Assembly (NCBI GenBank): GCA_050943135.1
Contig: JBMNOP010000007.1
Location: 62,001-126,000 of the forward strand
Direction of reading: 5' to 3'
DNA from: RUG695 sp050943135
GTDB taxonomy: Bacteria; Planctomycetota; Planctomycetia; Pirellulales; Thermoguttaceae
DNA length: 64,000 nt
The notes under the pieces are model-generated. The model was not told where the DNA came from. It was given only the letters and a program-made list of their open reading frames with translations, and did not search any database. Shown piece after piece: positions 34,800 through 44,075 of the stretch. The stretch's first letter is position 1, and each line of letters starts with the position of its first letter. The position numbers and the translations under genes were made by a program.

Positions 34800-35918
34800 C
34801 TAACGCGGAACCGCGGCGTGCCAGGCGGCATACTTTTCGGCACGAAATTCGGTGAAGCGGTCCTCTTCAATCGCCCGGCGCGCCCCGGCCATCAGCCGCT
34901 GGTAATAAGTGAGATTGTGGATCGTCAGAAGGATCGGACCGAGCATTTCCCCGGTCATGAAGAGATGACGAAGGTAACCGAGCGACCTTCGACAGGCCGG
35001 GCAGGGACACCCTTCATCCAGGGGGCGGGGATCTTGTTCGTAACAGGCGTTCCGGAGCCGCTTCGGGCCCTGGTCGGTAAACGCCATCGCGTTGCGGCCG
35101 TTACGTGTCGGCATCACGCAGTCGAACATGTCGACTCCGCGCCGGATCCCCTCGAGAAGATCTTCGGGCCGCCCGACCCCCATCAGATAACGGGGTTTGT
35201 TTTCGGGAAGGACCGGAGTTACCGCGTCGAGGCAGTCGTACATCTCTTGGGGGGTCTCGCCGACGCTCAGCCCGCCGATCGCGTACCCGTCGAAATCGAG
35301 CGCCGCAAGCTCTTCGGCGCAGATTTTCCGCAGGTCGTATTCGAGCCCCCCTTGCACGATGGCGAACTGTGTCTGCGTTTCGAGCCGGTGCGCGTCCCGA
35401 CACCGTTTCGCCCAGCGGACGGAACGGTGCATGGCATCTTCGATCACCTTCCGCTCGTTCGGCAACCCGACCACGTGGTCAAGAACCATCGCAATGTCGG
35501 AAGCGAGGTCTTCCTGAATCCGAACCGCGCGTTCCGGGGTCAGGTGAAAGAGGGCGCCGTCGATATGGGAACGAAAAACGGCCCCCTCTTCGGTGATTTT
35601 GGTAAGTTGTGCGAGCGAAAAGATCTGGAATCCGCCGCTGTCGGTCAGGATCGGCTTTTCCCAGCCGGTGAACGTGTGAAGGCCGCCCAGTTTTTTAACG
35701 ACCTTCTCGCCCGGACGAATCATCAGGTGATAGGTGTTTCCGAGAATGATCTCGGTACCGGTTTCCAAGAGCTGACGCAGCTCGACCCCTTTGACCGTTC
35801 CGCGGGTCCCGACCGGCATGAACGCCGGAAGCTGAACTGTGCCGCGGCAGGTCGAAAACGTGCCGCGACGGGCCGCCGAACCGGCATCGCGATGCAAAAG
35901 GGTGTATTCAAAAGGCAC
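34800..35918 (-). CDS. tgt: queuine/preQ1 tRNA-guanine transglycosylase
   Basis: Exchanges guanine 34 for preQ1 in GUN-anticodon tRNAs during queuosine synthesis. Family features: PAFMPVGTRGTVKG, the Asp general base in LTDSGGFQIFSL, nucleophile Asp in GVDMFDCVMPTRNGR, and the zinc site CPCPAC plus a downstream His (YLRHLF). With the GTG start at 35918 it is 372 residues, the usual length, and begins PFEYTLLHRDAGSAARRGTF as expected. A TTG at 36011 would add 31 residues and overlap valS by 29 nt. No ATG precedes the conserved core. It lies directly downstream of valS. Confidence 0.95.
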   Translation of the reverse strand: MPFEYTLLHRDAGSAARRGTFSTCRGTVQLPAFMPVGTRGTVKGVELRQLLETGTEIILGNTYHLMIRPGEKVVKKLGGLHTFTGWEKPILTDSGGFQIFSLAQLTKITEEGAVFRSHIDGALFHLTPERAVRIQEDLASDIAMVLDHVVGLPNERKVIEDAMHRSVRWAKRCRDAHRLETQTQFAIVQGGLEYDLRKICAEELAALDFDGYAIGGLSVGETPQEMYDCLDAVTPVLPENKPRYLMGVGRPEDLLEGIRRGVDMFDCVMPTRNGRNAMAFTDQGPKRLRNACYEQDPRPLDEGCPCPACRRSLGYLRHLFMTGEMLGPILLTIHNLTYYQRLMAGARRAIEEDRFTEFRAEKYAAWHAAVPR

Positions 35919-35982
35919 AAGAGGGGTCCCCCGCGATTCGTTGCGATGAAAGACGCCGCAGCGGATGCAGCGCCCGAAAATC

Positions 35983-38900
35983 TTACCTTTTGGCGGCTTG
36001 GAGCCCGGCAAGGGTCTGCCGATTCAACTCGAGTTGCGACTGAAGATTGGCGAGAGCGCCCCGTTCCTTTTCGACCACTGCCACGTGAGCCTTTTCGACA
36101 AAACTGCTTCGAAGTTTCGCCTCTTTCGCTTCAACCAGAACGGAGAGTTTGGCGATCTCCTTCTCTTTCTTGGCGATTTCGGCGTCGAGGTCGATCAGGT
36201 CGGCGATATCGACGTAGACCTCGGCTTTTCCGGCGACGGCGCTGGCCGAAAGGGGCGGCGGGGTAATGTCGGTGCCCCAGGTCTCGCAAACGGTTCCGGC
36301 CATCGACTTGAAGTAAGGACGCATCGGCCTGAGCAGTTCGGTGATCGCGTCGTCGCACTTGACCGAACAGACGATCTCGGTCTTCGGGGGGATATTCTGC
36401 CGCGAACGGACGTCGCGGACAGCGCGCAACACTTCCTGGAACTGGGCGAAGCGATCCCCGATTTCGGCGGCGAACGCCGGATCGGTCAGTTCCGGAATCG
36501 GAATCTCGTCGAGGGTCGGCCAGGGAGCGATCATCACGCTTTCGGCGGCCCGGTGAGGGGGTAGGCCGCGACGCGGGGCAAAGTCGGCCAGACGCTGCCA
36601 GACCTCTTCGGTCACGAACGGAATCATCGGTTGGAGCAAGCGCAGAAGCGCGTCGAGTACCGCCACCAAGATCGAACGAACCGTGTTCTTTGCTTCGGGG
36701 TCGACCGAGTCGGAAAGACGCGTCTTCACGATCTCCAAGTAGAAACTGCAATATTCGTCCCAGGCGAAATCGTAAAGGACGCGGGCCGCTTCGGAATACT
36801 TAAACGCTTCGAGCGACTCGGTGACCTGGCGAATCACCACGGCCAGACGACTCAGAATCCACTTGTCTTCCAGGAGGAGGTCATCGAACTTCACTTCACG
36901 CGGCTCGAAATCGGCAAGGTTCAACATGACGAAACGCGAGGCATTCCAGAGTTTATTGCAGAAGTTGCGCGCGGCGTCGAACCTCTCTCCCACGATCGGG
37001 CCGGCGGGAAGAGCTTGGTCGGCTTCGGTTTCCGCCCATTGGGTTTTGAACTCTTTCCCGCATTTCGAGCAGGTGATTTTCGGCAGGGTACGATTCTTTT
37101 TGGTCTGTTCGATGATCGCCCCGCAGTTCGGACACTCGAAGTCGAGCCCGAGCCGGATATCCTGGCTTTCGGTGGTCAGGTAGGTGATCGCGAAACGGAG
37201 CGCATCGGCCCCAAACTTTTCGATGACGAATACCGGGTCGATGCCGTTCCCTTTTGTTTTCGACATCCCTTCCCCGTACTTGTCGAGGATTTTCGGATGG
37301 ATGAAGACGTCGGAGAACGGTTTTTCCCCGGTGTTGTAGTAACCCGCCAGAACCATGCGCGCCACCCAGAGGGTGATGATGTCGCGACTGGTGATCAGAA
37401 GGTTCGTCGGATAGTAATACTCGAGTTCCCGCGTCTTGTCGGGCCAACCGAAAACGGAATGGGGCCAGAGCGCCGAGCTGAACCAAGTGTCGAGCACGTC
37501 TTCGTCTCGGCGGATTTCGTGGCCGGGAACCGCGTCGGCCGGCAGGTCTTCTTCCTGCGAACAGATCCACCACTCTTGCTTTTCGGTGTCGAAACGCCAG
37601 ACCACGTCGCTCCGCCCGGCAAAGGATTGGGCGAGTTCCTCTTCGGTGGCGTCTTTGCAATACCAGACCGGAATCTGATGTCCCCACCAGAGTTGCCGAC
37701 CGATCGGCCAATCCCGCTTTTCGCCGAGCCAGTCGAGATACCCTTTGGCATAACGCGGAGGCGTGATCCGAACCGATCCGTTTTCGACCGCATCCATCGC
37801 CGTCTGTGCCAGGTCGGCCATCTTCACGAACCACTGATCGTTCAGGTAAGGCTCGATGGCGGTCTTTGAGCGGTCGGACATCGAAATTTCGATAACGCGG
37901 TCTTCCGTCTTGACAAGGGCGCCCTCTTTTTCCAGGTCGGTAAGAACCGCTTCGCGTACCTTTTTGATCGGCAGCCCGGCGTAAGGACCGGCGTTTTCGT
38001 TATAGGTGCCGTCTTGGTTGAGCAGATTGACCATCGGCAGGTTCTGACGTTTCCCGACCTCGTAGTCGTTCGGATCGTGCGCCGGGGTAATTTTTACGCA
38101 GCCGGTACCGAGTTCCGGTTTCGCCCACACATCGCAGATGAGCGGGATTTCCCGACCGATCAGCGGAAGACGGATGCGACGTCCATCCTTGGCCATCTCG
38201 GTCAGTCGGATCAGGTGGGGAAGGAGCGACTCGCGGCGCAGACGGAGCGCGTCGAGCGCGTCCCGGTGTTCGGCCCGCTCCTTTTCGGGACCGGAGGCGA
38301 TCTTTTCGAGCAGGTCGGCTTCGATCCGATCGAACTCGTTGGCCGGGTCGGGATGAACCGCGACCGCGGTGTCGCCGAGCATCGTCTCGGGACGCGTGGT
38401 GGCGATCGTCACAAATTCCGGTTCGCCCGGTTTCGGGTCGATGACCGGATAGTTGAAATACCAGAAATGCCCGTCGAGCGATTCGTGGAAGACCTCGTCG
38501 TCACTCACGGCGGTCTGAAGGTGGGTGTCCCAATTCACAAGCCGTTTTCCGCGGTAGATCAGGCCGTCGGAAAAGAGTTTGAAGAAGAAGTGCCGTACCG
38601 CCTTGGCGCAAACCGGGTCGAGGGTGAAGCGGGTACGGGTCCAGTCGCAGCTGCACCCCATCGCCTTGAGCTGGCCGAGGATTCGCTCCTGATACTGGTC
38701 TTTCCATGCCCAAATCATTTGAATCAGCGCTTCGCGGCCGATATCGTGCCGGGTTTTCTTTTCCCGTTCGAAGAGGCGTTTTTCGACGGTCGCCTGGGTG
38801 GCGATCCCCGCGTGGTCGACACCGGGAACCCAGAGGGTTTCGTAACCCTGCATCCGCTTCATTCGAATGATGACGTCTTGAAGCGTGTTGTTGAGCGCGT

Positions 38901-39078
38901 GGCCCAGATGGAGCGCCCCGGTAACGTTCGGCGGAGGAATGACGATCGAGTATGGCTTCTTGTCCGGATTCGGGGAACTCCGGAAAAAACCTTTTTCTTC
39001 CCAATATTTCGACCAGCGTTCCTGAGCCGCCAAATGGTCGTACTGTCTTGGCAACTCGTCAAAAATATCTTGCGACAT
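35983..39078 (-). CDS. valS: valine--tRNA ligase with zinc-ribbon insertion
   Basis: A 1031-residue class I aminoacyl-tRNA synthetase. HIGH motif in PPNVTGALHLGHALN (about 52-66); the KMSKS loop reads GMSKTKGN near 606-613. The editing domain carries TTRPETMLGDTAVAVHP and an extra helical insert (about 270-330). The C-terminal coiled-coil arm typical of ValS is present (VYVDIADLIDLDAEIAKKEKEI onward). Unusual: residues about 650-680 hold FECPNCG...CSKCGKEF, a four-Cys zinc ribbon between the catalytic and anticodon-binding parts. The start is ATG 39078; upstream in-frame sequence is not conserved in character. Confidence 0.96.
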   Translation of the reverse strand: MSQDIFDELPRQYDHLAAQERWSKYWEEKGFFRSSPNPDKKPYSIVIPPPNVTGALHLGHALNNTLQDVIIRMKRMQGYETLWVPGVDHAGIATQATVEKRLFEREKKTRHDIGREALIQMIWAWKDQYQERILGQLKAMGCSCDWTRTRFTLDPVCAKAVRHFFFKLFSDGLIYRGKRLVNWDTHLQTAVSDDEVFHESLDGHFWYFNYPVIDPKPGEPEFVTIATTRPETMLGDTAVAVHPDPANEFDRIEADLLEKIASGPEKERAEHRDALDALRLRRESLLPHLIRLTEMAKDGRRIRLPLIGREIPLICDVWAKPELGTGCVKITPAHDPNDYEVGKRQNLPMVNLLNQDGTYNENAGPYAGLPIKKVREAVLTDLEKEGALVKTEDRVIEISMSDRSKTAIEPYLNDQWFVKMADLAQTAMDAVENGSVRITPPRYAKGYLDWLGEKRDWPIGRQLWWGHQIPVWYCKDATEEELAQSFAGRSDVVWRFDTEKQEWWICSQEEDLPADAVPGHEIRRDEDVLDTWFSSALWPHSVFGWPDKTRELEYYYPTNLLITSRDIITLWVARMVLAGYYNTGEKPFSDVFIHPKILDKYGEGMSKTKGNGIDPVFVIEKFGADALRFAITYLTTESQDIRLGLDFECPNCGAIIEQTKKNRTLPKITCSKCGKEFKTQWAETEADQALPAGPIVGERFDAARNFCNKLWNASRFVMLNLADFEPREVKFDDLLLEDKWILSRLAVVIRQVTESLEAFKYSEAARVLYDFAWDEYCSFYLEIVKTRLSDSVDPEAKNTVRSILVAVLDALLRLLQPMIPFVTEEVWQRLADFAPRRGLPPHRAAESVMIAPWPTLDEIPIPELTDPAFAAEIGDRFAQFQEVLRAVRDVRSRQNIPPKTEIVCSVKCDDAITELLRPMRPYFKSMAGTVCETWGTDITPPPLSASAVAGKAEVYVDIADLIDLDAEIAKKEKEIAKLSVLVEAKEAKLRSSFVEKAHVAVVEKERGALANLQSQLELNRQTLAGLQAAKR

Positions 39079-39282
39079 CGTCACTTCTCTGTTCCGTTTG
39101 CCCTCACCGATAAAATTCACCGCTGCGCGAAAAACGCCGACGGCCATGGGGCGACCGGCCGCCGTGTGCGGGGTAAAGCCCCCCTCACGGGAAGCCCGAG
39201 AAGGAGGGGGACACACCCTCCCATGATTTTAGTCAACAATGGGAGAAAAGGAAGGGATACCCGAACGAGCGGTCGGGAAAGG

Positions 39283-39942
39283 CTACCGCGCAAAGCGCTC
39301 GGCGATCACGCGAAAGAGAGCCGAGGCGATCGTCTCCTTGGTGCCGGAAAGGAGGGCGAGCACCTCGCCCTCGGGGGTAAGGATTTCCAGTTGAGACGAC
39401 TCGGCGCCGATGGCGTCCGGCCTGTTGACAAGGACCAGGTCGCCGTTCTTGCGCCGGAGTTTGGCCAGAGCCCGCTCGCGCGGTGCGTCGGTTTCGAGCG
39501 CGAAAGGGATCAGCCATTGGTCGGGGCGCTTGATTTTGCCGAGCGCGGCAATGATGTCGGGGGTCTCTTCCAGTTCGAGCGAAAAGGTGCCCCCTTCTTT
39601 ACCGCGGGTCAGGCAATCTTTCGTCAGTTTTGAGGCGGAATAATTCCGCGGCCGATAATCGCAGGGAGCGGCGGCGCCGATCGCCCCGGTCATCCGGGGG
39701 TAAAGTTCGAGCGCCGCGTTGTACATCTCTTCGGTCGAAACGACCGGAACCACGTGCGCCTCGGCCGGATACGTCATCGAAACCGGCCCGGAAAGGATGG
39801 TCACATCGAAACCGGCCCGGATCGCCTCGGCGGCCAGTGCCCGGCCCATCCGACCGCTCGAAGCGTTCGAAAGGTAGCGGACAGGGTCAAGGTACTCACG
39901 GGTCGGGCCGGAGGTGATCAGGAGCGTTCGAGACGAAGCCAC
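39283..39942 (-). CDS. coaB: stand-alone phosphopantothenate--cysteine ligase
   Basis: A 219-residue protein matching only the C-terminal half of bifunctional CoaBC: LLITSGPTREYLDPVRYLSNASSGRMG nucleotide-binding start, AAAPCDYRP, and KDGG-like substrate segment, ending with LVLVNRPDAIGAESSQLEILTPEG. It joins cysteine to 4'-phosphopantothenate in coenzyme A synthesis. The flavin-dependent decarboxylase (CoaC) half is missing and not encoded next to it, so the two activities are separate. It follows the UPF0210 gene after 2 nt on the same strand. Confidence 0.88.
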   Translation of the reverse strand: MASSRTLLITSGPTREYLDPVRYLSNASSGRMGRALAAEAIRAGFDVTILSGPVSMTYPAEAHVVPVVSTEEMYNAALELYPRMTGAIGAAAPCDYRPRNYSASKLTKDCLTRGKEGGTFSLELEETPDIIAALGKIKRPDQWLIPFALETDAPRERALAKLRRKNGDLVLVNRPDAIGAESSQLEILTPEGEVLALLSGTKETIASALFRVIAERFAR

Positions 39943-39944
39943 GG

Positions 39945-41330
39945 TCAGTTCCCCAAAGATTGCAGCGGCGCGGGGATCCGCCCGCCGAATTGAACGAACT
40001 CTTCACTGACCCCGACGTTCCGCACTTCCAGTACCGGGGAATGTCCGAAGAGCCCGCCGAAATGGACCATGTCACCGGCCTTGGCCCCCGGCACGGGAAT
40101 AAGACGGGTCGCGGTCGTTTTGTTGTTGATCACGCCGATCGCCATCTCGTCGGCCATGATGCCGGAAATCGTTGCGGGCGGGGTGTCGCCGGGGATCAAG
40201 ATCATGTCGAGCCCGACACTGCAGACGCTTGTCATCGCCTCGAGTTTTTCAAGGACCAGGTGCTTCTGCTGAACCGCGTCGGCCAATGCGGCGTCTTCCG
40301 AGACCGGAATGAACGCACCGCTCAGTCCGCCGACCGAACTCGAGGCGAAAAGCCCGCCTTTTTTGACGGCATCGTTAAGCATCGCGATCGCCGCGGTGGA
40401 ACCGGGCGCGCCGATACGCCCGAGTCCCAGCGTTTTGAGGATTTCGCCGATACTGTCGCCGACCGTCGGGGTCGGGGCCAGCGAAAGGTCGACGATCCCA
40501 AAAGGAATGTCGAGCAACTCGGCCACTTCGCGGCCGATCAGTTCTCCGACACGTGTTACGCGGAAACTCGAAATTTTGATCTCTTCGGCCAGGTCGGTCA
40601 GGGTCAGTTTGCTTCCGCTCTCGCGCGCCGCGGCGATCCGCCGTTTGAGGGCCGAATCGACCACGCCGGGCCCGGAGACGCCGATGTCGACCGTCACTTC
40701 CGGTTCCCCCGCCCCCATATACGCCCCGGCCATGAAAGGATTGTCTTCGGGAATATTGGCAAAGACAACCAATTTGGCTGCGGCAAAGCCTTGACGTGCC
40801 TTGTCGGCTTCGGCAACCGCCGGGATAATCTCGCCCAACATGCGTAGCGCGTCCATGTTGATCCCCGCCTTGCGCGAGGCGGCGTTGACCGAAGCGCAAA
40901 CGCGGTCGGTCTTCGAAAGGATTTCCGGAAGCGCGTCGAGCAAAACGCGGTCCCCCTCGGAAAAACCCTTTTGAACGAGTGCGGTGAATCCGCCGACAAA
41001 ATCGACGCGACACTCTTTGGCCGCCTGGTCGACCACCGTGGCAAGTTCGACGGCACAGGAAACACCGTGCCCGGAAAGAAGGTTCGACGCCGGAGAAATG
41101 GCGATCCGCTTGTTCGTGACCGGAATCCCGTATTTCGCCCCGACCGTATCACAAATTTCGACGAGGCGCCCCGCATGGCGGAGGATTTTGTTGTGAACCT
41201 TTTTGGCTAACATGTCAGGATTTGAACCGGCACAGTCGTTCAGGTTGAGTGCCAGTGTGACCGCACGCACATCGAGGTGTTCGGCATGAAGCATGCGGAT
41301 GGTGGAAAGGACTTCATCGGTGCGAAGCAT
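39945..41330 (-). CDS. UPF0210/PFL family protein
   Basis: A 461-residue member of UPF0210 (DUF711-like). Start ATG 41330, giving MLRTDEVLSTIRMLHAEHLDVRAVTLALNL. Internal marks: KKVHNKI, GIPVTNKRIAISPASNLL, FVGGFTALVQKG and GGLSGAFIPVSEDAALA. The biochemical role is not established. As in many bacteria it is encoded directly downstream of an ACT-domain protein of the UPF0237 type (13-nt gap), so the two very likely act together, perhaps as an amino-acid-responsive unit. Confidence 0.9.
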   Translation of the reverse strand: MLRTDEVLSTIRMLHAEHLDVRAVTLALNLNDCAGSNPDMLAKKVHNKILRHAGRLVEICDTVGAKYGIPVTNKRIAISPASNLLSGHGVSCAVELATVVDQAAKECRVDFVGGFTALVQKGFSEGDRVLLDALPEILSKTDRVCASVNAASRKAGINMDALRMLGEIIPAVAEADKARQGFAAAKLVVFANIPEDNPFMAGAYMGAGEPEVTVDIGVSGPGVVDSALKRRIAAARESGSKLTLTDLAEEIKISSFRVTRVGELIGREVAELLDIPFGIVDLSLAPTPTVGDSIGEILKTLGLGRIGAPGSTAAIAMLNDAVKKGGLFASSSVGGLSGAFIPVSEDAALADAVQQKHLVLEKLEAMTSVCSVGLDMILIPGDTPPATISGIMADEMAIGVINNKTTATRLIPVPGAKAGDMVHFGGLFGHSPVLEVRNVGVSEEFVQFGGRIPAPLQSLGN

Positions 41331-41343
41331 GGCGGCGGACTCT

Positions 41344-41919
41344 TCAGGGTTTACGGAGCTGGTTGGTGGCGACAAAGATGTTCTTATGTTGCAGTTTGAC
41401 GGTAAAACCGTATTCGACGCCGATCTCTTCCAGGTCGAGCAGAAGGGCACGGGGATCGACTTTCGGATCGACCTCGACCTGCCCGATCAGGATGAACCGG
41501 TCGTGCCCCTCCTTGTCGCAGTAAAGCTCGATAATGTTGATTCCTTTATCGGCCAGGGAACGGCTCAAGACACGAACGACCCCGGGGTGATCTTTGCCGA
41601 ACGCGGTCAAAACAAATATGCTCGCATCGGGAACCGGACGGATCGGCAGCGAACCGGTTCGGGAACAGAAGACTCGGCACCCTTCCATCCCCCGTTCTTC
41701 GCGAAGTTTGTCGGCCAGGGTGTCGGGATCAAAATCGGTATCGAAACGTACCGTCATCATCAGGGTGAAAAAACCGCTCAGAACCGCCTCACTGCAAGAT
41801 TCGATGTTGCCGCGGAGACGCATGATCCCTTCGCTCAGTCCGGCCACGATCCCGGGCTTATCGCCGGCGATCACGCCCAGAACATACCCATAAGAAGGTT
41901 TTTCGGATTCAGCTGTCAT
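41344..41919 (-). CDS. double ACT-domain protein (UPF0237/GcvR-like)
   Basis: A 191-residue protein of two ACT domains: residues about 12-80 (YGYVLGVIAGDKPGIVAGLSE) and about 100-175 (IFVLTAFGKDHPGVVRVLSRSLADKGINI). The D-PGIV and DHPGVV loops are the ligand-binding turns of ACT domains. No DNA-binding domain is present, so it likely binds an amino acid and regulates a partner protein; the neighbouring UPF0210 protein is the obvious candidate. Confidence 0.88.
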   Translation of the reverse strand: MTAESEKPSYGYVLGVIAGDKPGIVAGLSEGIMRLRGNIESCSEAVLSGFFTLMMTVRFDTDFDPDTLADKLREERGMEGCRVFCSRTGSLPIRPVPDASIFVLTAFGKDHPGVVRVLSRSLADKGINIIELYCDKEGHDRFILIGQVEVDPKVDPRALLLDLEEIGVEYGFTVKLQHKNIFVATNQLRKP

Positions 41920-41999
41920 CTGGATTCGCCAATACCCTTTCTGTAAAAAACCACGTCTTTCACCGAAGACGCCGAGGAATCTTTTCGGCCGGGCCGAGA

Positions 42000-43031
42000 C
42001 TACTGGCTGATATGGAAGAGGAGGATGTCCCCTTCCTGAACCACGTAATCTTTATGTTCGCGGCGGTTCAGGCCTTGGGCTTTGACCTCGCGCTCACTCC
42101 CGAGCCGGAGCAGATCGTCACAGGGGATCACCTCGGCCCGGATAAACTTCTTGACGAAATCGGTGTGGATGCAGCCGGCGGCCTCGATCGCGGTACCGTT
42201 TTTGCGCATCAGCCAGGTACGGACCTCTTTTTCCCCGGCGGTAAGAAAGACCATCTGCCCCGAAAAATCCATCAGAAGGCGGATGAATTCGTCGCGGCTG
42301 GTCGAGGGAATTTGCATCTCGTCGAGAAACTCTTTTCGCTCGTCGGGCGCCATCTGCGCCAGTTCGACTTCGAGCCCCACCGAAACGGCTCGGACCGGAA
42401 CGTCGCTCGTCGAAAACTTCTCGTACGCGGCATGGTCGGTTTCGTCATCTCCGGTGTTGACGAGAACCATACGGTTCTTTTCGGTCAGGAAACGAAACGA
42501 GCGGGTTGCCTTATACTCCTCGGGGGTCATGTCGTCTGCTTTGACCGGATGCCCCTCTTCGAGCCCCGTCTTGATTTTGAGAAGGATCGCCTCCTCGACG
42601 GCGAGTTTTTCGAGTTGATCTTTCGGAAGATGGCGTTTCTGCTGTTCGTGAATCTTTTCGAGCCGATTCGTCGCGATTTCCAGGTCGGCAAAGACCAACT
42701 CTTCAAGAAAAGCGTCGGTCTCTTTGCGCACATCCGAGCCGTCAAAGGCCGGAACGACGCAAACCAGATAGTCGGTCTCGCGCAAGTGCCCGAGCCGCGA
42801 GACGTTCCCGACCTGGTCGCGCGAAAGGCCCGGCGTATCGACGATTTCCAGCGAGGCGTATGTCACCTTCTTGGGATGGTAGAGATCACAAAGCGCCTCG
42901 ACCCGCGGTTCCGGAATCGCGGCGGTGGCCAGAGCCGTCCCCTTCCCGTCCGTTTCGGGCTTCCGTTCGACCAACCACCGGAAAAGTGTCGATTTGCCAC
43001 TCCCTTGATAGCCGACCAATCCGATTTTCAT
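42000..43031 (-). CDS. YchF-like GTPase/ATPase
   Basis: A 343-residue P-loop protein of the Obg-related YchF/OLA1 family. P-loop GYQGSGKS 7-14, switch II DTPGLS near 66, and a C-terminal TGS-like domain with IHTDFVKKFIRAEVI, DDLL and DYVVQEGDILLFHIS, which is diagnostic of YchF. The residues that replace NKxD read NTGDD, so nucleotide preference (ATP or GTP) cannot be set. It is likely tied to ribosome or redox homeostasis. Start ATG 43031 places the P-loop at the N-terminus as usual. Confidence 0.88.
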   Translation of the reverse strand: MKIGLVGYQGSGKSTLFRWLVERKPETDGKGTALATAAIPEPRVEALCDLYHPKKVTYASLEIVDTPGLSRDQVGNVSRLGHLRETDYLVCVVPAFDGSDVRKETDAFLEELVFADLEIATNRLEKIHEQQKRHLPKDQLEKLAVEEAILLKIKTGLEEGHPVKADDMTPEEYKATRSFRFLTEKNRMVLVNTGDDETDHAAYEKFSTSDVPVRAVSVGLEVELAQMAPDERKEFLDEMQIPSTSRDEFIRLLMDFSGQMVFLTAGEKEVRTWLMRKNGTAIEAAGCIHTDFVKKFIRAEVIPCDDLLRLGSEREVKAQGLNRREHKDYVVQEGDILLFHISQ

Positions 43032-43385
43032 AGCTCCCCACATCTCCCTCTCAAACGCGGAACAATACCCCGACCTCTTTCCGAACTTCCCGAAAAGATC
43101 CTCGATTATATCAGCAACGGAGATTTTTAAAACGGCGGGGGAGAAAAGCCCTGCCCGGCGCACGGGCGAAAAACCGGACTCTCCCTCGCGGGGGCTTATT
43201 GCAGAAATCGAAAGGTCATCGTAAAATGGTCTTTCGCGTCTATCCCCCCCTCCGAAGTCTTAAAGGACCGAGGGAGAACGCCCGCCTTGTCAACGATGCC
43301 TCGCAACCTCTGCATGATGTTGGCAGAAATGACGGAAATTTGTTTTGTCCGAGTTGAGAGGTCCCTTTGGGGGTACAGTACAACG
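43032..43385. other. intergenic region without recognised feature
   Basis: Divergent spacer between the GTPase gene and the broken epimerase gene. Several short frames occur, none with a start signal or recognised similarity. No clear promoter was seen. Confidence 0.5.
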
Positions 43386-44075
43386 ATGAGATCGAGAGTT
43401 TTCGGAAAAGATCTTCCGCTGAAACACATGAAGACGATGGCCACCGGTTCGGAAAGCCGCGTACGCTTGGGGATCGCGGAACCGGAACAGGACGGCGTGG
43501 TCGGCTTCGACGAACCTTGCGAAGACGACGCTGTCTTTCCGACAAAGGCCGAGGCGACGATCGCAGAGACCGCCGGCCCGGAACCCGAGCTGAAAAACTG
43601 CGCGCTCGGCACACCCACCGAAACTTATCGAACGGAAAATCGACCTGATCGAACAACCCTTCCCCCCATGTTATCGGGAACAGGGCAGAATCTTCAAAGA
43701 ACATTCTCCGGTTCCCATCCGCGTCGACGAAAGCCGTCTGTCGATGGACGATATTCGGGCGCTGCGTCGGTGCCTTCGACCGGATCAATCCCCGCCCGAC
43801 CAAATTCAGAGGTTTCGGATCGGCGCCGCGCCATCGAGACCGCGACGACGTTCGGCTTTAAACGGATGATCGATAGCCCGCTCGAAACAACCGTTGGCAC
43901 GGGTGCCGCAGCGCGACCGGCCCCCATTCCGGACACCGTCTCCCTCGACGGACCCTGTCGGATCGTCCGGCAAATCGGAGACGGCACCGAACTGCGGCAT
44001 GGGCGAATCCTCTACCCGGAACAGGACGGGACGGGCACCACATTTATCAAACAGCATGCACGAGCCGCATCATGA
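43386..44075 (+). pseudogene. broken enolase-superfamily gene (dipeptide epimerase-like)
   Basis: Remnant of a mandelate racemase/muconate lactonizing-type enzyme. An N-terminal piece near 43420-43570 (LPLKHMKTMATGSE, GVVGFDEPCEDD) is followed, after a large internal loss, by a frame with KIDLIEQPFPP and PVPIRVDESRLSMDDIRAL (about 43626-43775, matching metal-ligand strands). The next piece, FDRINPRPTKFRGFG, is in a second frame, and RAIETATTFGFKRMI...DLDGP-like to HGRILYPEQDGTGTTF is in a third, ending at 44075. At least two frameshifts and a missing barrel section make it inactive. Its stop overlaps the adenosyltransferase start (ATGA). Confidence 0.75.

Noticed and set aside
38014..39633. 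539-codon plus-strand frame opposite valS
   Set aside because: Antisense shadow of valS and coaB; spans two genes on the other strand and contains no recognisable domain.
43287..44075. Continuous 262-codon plus-strand frame as an intact gene
   Set aside because: Only its last third matches the enolase superfamily; the preceding conserved pieces are in two other frames, so the frame is a pseudogene by-product.
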